DNA of 64,000 nt from Siphonodentalium dalli (taxonomy: Eukaryota > Mollusca > Scaphopoda > Gadilida > Siphonodentaliidae), in the NCBI GenBank assembly GCA_032622095.1, contig CP136069.1, positions 162,679,043 through 162,743,042 of the forward strand, given 5' to 3'. A program made the position numbers and the translations under genes. The notes beneath the pieces are model-generated. The model made no database searches. It was not told where the DNA came from and saw nothing but the letters and a program-made list of their open reading frames with translations. Shown piece after piece: positions 59,230 through 64,000 of the stretch (position 1 is its first letter; each line of letters starts with the position of its first letter).

Positions 59230-59900
59230 TCTTATACCTGAGTTGAGGAATATTTACCCAAATCCAAGATGGCGGCCAAAATGGCCACCAGAAATAAAAA
59301 ATCGCCGATTTTAACATCAGTGAACATTATTGTCATGACAACTCCACACCTGCTTACTATTGTGAGTAGGGAACACTTAGGCGAAGAACTTTCCTTGTAC
59401 CGTATCCAAATAAAAGTCCCCCAAATCCAAAATGGCGCCCACAATGGCGGACAGATTTTGAAAAATCACCGAAATTCCCTCATATTCACATCATTGGGCA
59501 TTATTGTCGAGACAACTCCACCCATGCTTACAATTGAGTTGGAAATACTGAGGTGAAGTAATTACATTACATCTCATGCAAGAAATTGTTTTCCAAATCG
59601 AAGATGGCGGCCAAAATGGCGACCGAAATTTGAAAACAAGTCTACATTCCTTTACTTTCTTACGATGGGCGTTATTGTTTCGCGATTTCTATCCACCATT
59701 ACATGTTGATATGGAATAGTGACATGAAGAATTCATTAGGGTTTGGCAATTGATACTCACAGCCAAGATCGCTGCTAAATTGGCGGCTAGAAATTGATAA
59801 GAATTGATATTTTAACTTATTAATTTCAACTTTTTGTCATAATATCGGTATGTATGGACGAAACTGTACATAAACCATCTACTAGTTCAACTTTAAGGTA
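59230..59900. repeat. About 166-bp sub-repeats in the left arm
   Basis: Units start with aaatccaagatggcggcc or close variants at about 59261, 59424, 59597 and 59761, so the period is 164-170 bp. Each continues with ggccaccagaaat-like, attattgtc-gacaactcca and gcttac-attg segments. The right arm (about 62300-63000) has the mirror set. Confidence 0.75.
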
Positions 59901-60529
59901 TCAAAACGCATAACACAGCTCGTATCCTTCTGGTAAGATGAAAAACCACAATTAATATCGCGATGTGGCATTTCGAAATCCAGTCTCCACTTAGCGCCGA
60001 TAATGGCCGTAAGCGTAGGTGCGCCGAATAGTTATATCAGAACAATTACCTGATAACAGTTTCTGATTTGCCACGTCACGTCCATAATTATCTGGACCAG
60101 CTTCCATTTCTTTGTCTGATAAATCTAGGTCGCTCACACCGACAAAGTATTCACCACTTCCTGGGAGTAGGGTCCCTCTAATCATAACGTTTCAAACAAT
60201 TCATTTTCCGGTGTCTAGCTTACGATTTTAAATATTTGCTAACTATGATATTTGTGCGTCATCTTGAACTAGGAAGGCATATGGCCGATGAGTATACACG
60301 CTTACAGAAAGTCATATCTATGTATGTGTCTCGTACCCCATGGGATAACGACATGTACACCTGGCGAACCAGTTAGCTAGTCACTTCTCAATAGATTGTT
60401 CGTCAACTCACAAACTCAGCGAACGCATTGGCATATGTGGACAACTTCGACAGTGTTTCGAAGGTTGCTAGCTGTCTCATTCCCTTGGACAGATGTCTAT
60501 CTGCTAAGGAGAAGACCATAGTGTACAGA

Positions 60530-60766
60530 CTACCCACACTTCTTTACCATTATCCGAAGCAAACTGTGTGACGCCCCGCAGCTGTCTCGTCGAATATCTC
60601 CCAGCAGGAAGAACAATGCTCGCGGTGCCAGTTTGTGGACATGCGCCATGATAGTGGGAATGAAATGGGCCACTGTATACACCACCCCTACACCTGGTGC
60701 ATGTTTAAGATATCGAATGTCATGCGTGTCGGTTTTATTTGATGTGGTAAGATTGTATTTCCACAT
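60530..60766 (-). pseudogene. Coding-like relic in the left arm
   Basis: A minus-strand frame of 78 codons containing HVHKLAPRALFFLLGD. The mirror frame at 61486-61767 has THTHKLAPCVLL in the corresponding place. Shared peptide wording between arms suggests decayed copies of one ORF. I recognise no family. Confidence 0.35.
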
Positions 60767-61485
60767 CCGTTTCGAAGCCTTTCTGATTCAACTACGTACA
60801 CTTTTGTCTGGATAATACTATGCTAGCCTCCCTCAAAACAGTCGGATGGACTAAAGGATAATGTCTTTATAGCATGAATGTATGCGTGTTTTGTTATCCT
60901 GTCTCGGGGTTAGTGTCAGTATGTGGGCGGTATTATTCAAGAAAATGTCAGGAACTGTGGTGCATTTATTTCACTATGTATTTAAAGAACAATTTACAGT
61001 CTCGATGGCAATGGCTGTATACGTTGGGGAACGCGACCTTTATGATCATATAGCTTTATATATATAACTTTAGAATATAGTAGTTAATGTCTCATGTAGG
61101 AAAATGGCCGCAATGGTGATATTACCAAGAAATCACTTGGTGTACCAACGTTTGTTGACCTGAATGCAAGAGCTCATCAACGTAACATTCCTCTGGATGT
61201 TCTTCGCGTTGAACATTTCACCCTTTTGTTGATGGCATTTGTACTTTCTTGAACCATACCACCCAGCGTGAGTATGACATATCAACCAACTATCAAAGGT
61301 ATCGCCGTTAAGACTACACCCCAGTCTTGGTGGGGCTTATACATCAGTAGCCAATGGCATACTCCTGGTCCAGTTGTTTAAGAACGGCTTCCAAACGGAT
61401 GGGAACATACCATCTTAGCATACAAGGAAAGCAAAGCCACACATGATATCCTGTCTGAATCTAAAACATAACAAAATAAGGGGCG

Positions 61486-61767
61486 GTGCAGTCATGGTCC
61501 AATTTCATTTCCACTATCATGACACATACCCACAAACTAGCACCGTGTGTATTGTTATCGTCTGCTTGGATCTGTTCGGTGAGACGATTGCTGGACGCCA
61601 ACAAGCTTGTTCTTATGATCATGTTCAAGGAGTTTGGGTATATTATGCATTATGGTCTTCTACGCCTTAGCAGAAATGCATCCGTCAAATGTCGGGCTTT
61701 CAACATTCGAAGCCATATACAGAAGTTGTCCGGGTACGTCAGTGCATTATATGAGTATGTGAATTGA
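61486..61767 (+). pseudogene. Coding-like relic in the right arm
   Basis: A + strand frame of 93 codons with THTHKLAPCVLLSS and VRRLLDANKLVLMIMF. It is the inverted counterpart of 60530-60766. No recognisable transposase motif. Confidence 0.35.
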
Positions 61768-63634
61768 TGAACCATATATTGAGAAGTGGCTGTTTGGGAA
61801 AATCACCAGGTGTACACGTTGTTATCCCCATTAGGTCACCAAAGCTGACAATACGCAGATAGATAGGTCCTCCTGAAAGCTAGTATACGCATCGACCGAA
61901 TACCTTTATAATGTATCGCACAAGATGACGCATATACCCCATATGTAGCATCTGAATTATACCATAAGCTATACCACGAATGAAGCTCGCTAAGAATTCC
62001 AAGCTTTCGAAACAAACACGTGAGCTGGACACCGGCATATGTATTGTTTGAAACATTCCGTTTAGTGGCACCCTTCTACAAAGAAGAGTAGTGAACTGTT
62101 GTTGTGAGTGAGATAGATTAATCTGATGAAGAGACGGAAACGAGTCTAGATAATGCTGAATGTGGCAATTCAGAATAAGCTCAGGTACTGTTGTTTTGAT
62201 TCTTGGAAGTCATAATATGACTATTCGGCGCACCCATATACGGTTACGGCCAGTATGAGCCCTTAGTGGAGAATGGATTTTGAAATGCCACATCGCGATT
62301 GTGAGTTTTCATCCTCCCAAAAGGCTTCGACATACATTGGAACTTATAGATGGCTTATATTATGTACCGTTTCGTTTATACAAATCAATATTATGACAAA
62401 AAGTATGAAATTAGTATGTGATAATATCGGCTTCTTTTCAATTTCTGCCCGTCAGTTTGGCCGCCATATTGACTGCGAGTATCACTTGCCAAACCCTAAT
62501 GAAGAATTCATACATATCAACATGTAATGGTGGGTAGAAATCGCGAAACAATAACGCCCATCCTAAGAAAGTAAAGGAATGTAGGCGTGTATTCAAATTT
62601 CGGTCGCCATTTTGGCCGCCATCTTCGATTTGGAAAACCATTTCTTGCATGTGATGTAAGGTAATTACTTCATCTCAGTATTTCCAACTCAACTGTACGC
62701 ATATATGGAGTAGTCTCGACTATAATGCCCAATGATGTGAATATGAGGGATTTCTGTGATTTTTCAAAATCTGTCCGCCATTGTGGGCGCCATTTTGGAT
62801 TTGGGGGACTTTTATTTGGATATGGTACAAGGAAAGTTCTTCGCCTAAGTGTTCCCAACTTACAATAGTAAGCAGGTGTGGAGTTGTCATGACAATAATG
62901 CTCACTGATGTTAAAATCAGCAATTTTCGGCGATTTTTTATGTCTGGTGGCCATTTTGGCCGCCATCTTGGATTTGGGTAAATATTCCTCAACTTAGGTA
63001 TAAGAGGAATCCTAGCTCGAGTATCTCCTGTAAATATATATGCACGGGTGTTGTTATAATAGCAATAACATTCATTGATTCGAAACATAACATCGCGTTA
63101 TTAACGGAGATTCGGCTTTGACCTATGATAACGGCATTTGGGAAAACGTGATATCGGACAAAAATATCCCGCAATGAATGCATATTATGGTCCCCATGTG
63201 TTCGCCAATGATTCCTCTATATGATAAATGTATAACATGACGCAAAAATTCTAACATTTTCCCACAGAGAAAAACGAAAGGTGGTAACATGACAGAAAAA
63301 TAGCAAATTTCGGCGGCCATCTTGGCCGCCATATTGGATTCTGGTATCGGATTTTTGGCTAATTTGTAAGGGTTTTATATTAGCATAACGAATCGAACAG
63401 AAAACAGGACCGCATGTGCTACCATCTTTACTATAATGGCGATCAAAGAGACCTGGTGCATTTAAAAAAAATGGCGCCATGATGGACGCCATCTTGTCTG
63501 GAGTCTCTGCGGCCACTTTTTGTTCTTGTTAACAAGTGAAAACAATTAGAGGAGACCTTAAGGAAAAAAATTAGTGGGGTGAAGTTATGTCCTGGTGGGG
63601 GGGGTGCAGAGGTCGACCAATATCTCCTGGACTA

Positions 63635-64000
63635 AATAGTGAATATTTCGTAGGATCAATAGTGATTATTTCGCACTTAAAACAGGTGGCCATTTATCTT
63701 CATATAGCTTTCAAGGATATGAATACATATAAATATATCTTACTGTAAATAATTTGCCTATTTTAGAGACAGATAAGTATACATAAACATGTTTTGCAAT
63801 ACGGAGGGCAGCTGAGATGGTTTACACACATGCACTGTTTTTGCAAAGGTGCCATTTTAATTATTGTATGTATTGCACGTTTATATCACTATATAAGCAT
63901 AACATAGTACAGCATATATCTGTACGTTACATACATTGTAAACTTGTGACCGACCATCCGACCAACCATCCACAATCACATTGTAATTATTGTGGATTTT
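63635..64000. other. Right edge, intron
   Basis: About 366 bases with no exon, repeat or gene recognised. The gene presumably continues beyond the window. Confidence 0.45.

Larger units (their letters stand above)
58595..63634. mobile_element. 5.04-kb fold-back palindrome element
   Basis: Ends tagtccaggagatattgg at 58595 and its complement ending at 63634. Arms match closely from 58595 to about 60038 and from about 62218 to 63634 (left-arm cgatgtggcatttcgaaat answers right-arm attttgaaatgccacatcg). Weaker inverted similarity continues inward: 60060-60360 with 61790-62200, 60355-60700 with 61480-61780, and to about 60790/61365, leaving about 0.5 kb of loop. AAT lies outside both ends and TA inside, so the target duplication could be AAT or TA. 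No intact transposase. It sits in the intron after exon 17. Confidence 0.88.

Noticed and set aside
62720-63088. Open frame of 122 codons on the minus strand
   Set aside because: It runs through the sub-repeats of the fold-back arm. Comparable frames occur in the other arm only because the DNA is the same.

Overview
The window is animal nuclear DNA, most probably from a marine lophotrochozoan invertebrate such as a mollusc. It is AT-rich, its coding sequence is cut into short exons with GT-AG introns, and its introns are packed with transposon remnants. Several dispersed families open with runs like ccgtccgtccg or a TTTTAGCTCAACTT-type start, as is common in molluscan genomes. There are no bacterial-style operons, rRNA or recognisable tRNA genes. 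The phylum is an inference from texture; the eukaryotic and metazoan nature is secure from the gene content. || The only host gene I can support lies on the + strand and runs through almost the whole window. I assembled 17 exons between 4499 and 58510 (3375 bp, 1125 codons, incomplete at both ends). Every junction agrees in reading phase: all are phase 1 except two internal phase-2 junctions, which match each other. The predicted secreted or extracellular-matrix mosaic reads, in order: six-cysteine sushi (CCP), CCP, HYR, CCP, CCP, a two-exon unclassified domain carrying an RKKR motif, two ephrin-receptor-like (GCC2/GCC3) cysteine modules, a three-exon pentraxin/LamG-like module, EGF-EGF, TSP1, EGF-EGF, TSP1, CCP. 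This set of modules is that of SVEP1/polydom-like proteins, but the order is not the vertebrate one, and the EGF-EGF-TSP1 block looks like a tandem exon-pair duplication. || Layout: 1-2374 is a 267-bp satellite array. 2375-4498 is degenerate repeats and anonymous DNA. 4499-6304 holds exons 1-2. 6436-12111 is a decayed antisense Ty3/Gypsy element with LTRs inside intron 2. 14290-21908 holds exons 3-5, interleaved with a 3.2-kb fold-back element, a TTAA-flanked MITE and a nested pair of MITEs. 21909-35174 is one large intron with a broken non-LTR reverse transcriptase (about 23.3-24.4 kb), a 40-bp minisatellite (25.5-27.3 kb) and a 4.7-kb LTR-like element without Gag-Pol (29077-33805). 35175-58510 carries exons 6-17 with smaller MITEs, palindromes and minisatellites between them. 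58595-63634 is a 5.04-kb element that is palindromic over most of its length, starting 84 bp after the exon 17 splice donor. || The gene works as one extracellular scaffold. Everything else I can identify is satellite or mobile DNA, mostly dead copies. The most unusual observations are the 5-kb palindrome with about 166-bp sub-repeats carrying AAGATGGCGGCC motifs, the unclassified domain of exons 6-7, the alternating-dyad satellite, and the nested TTAA elements.
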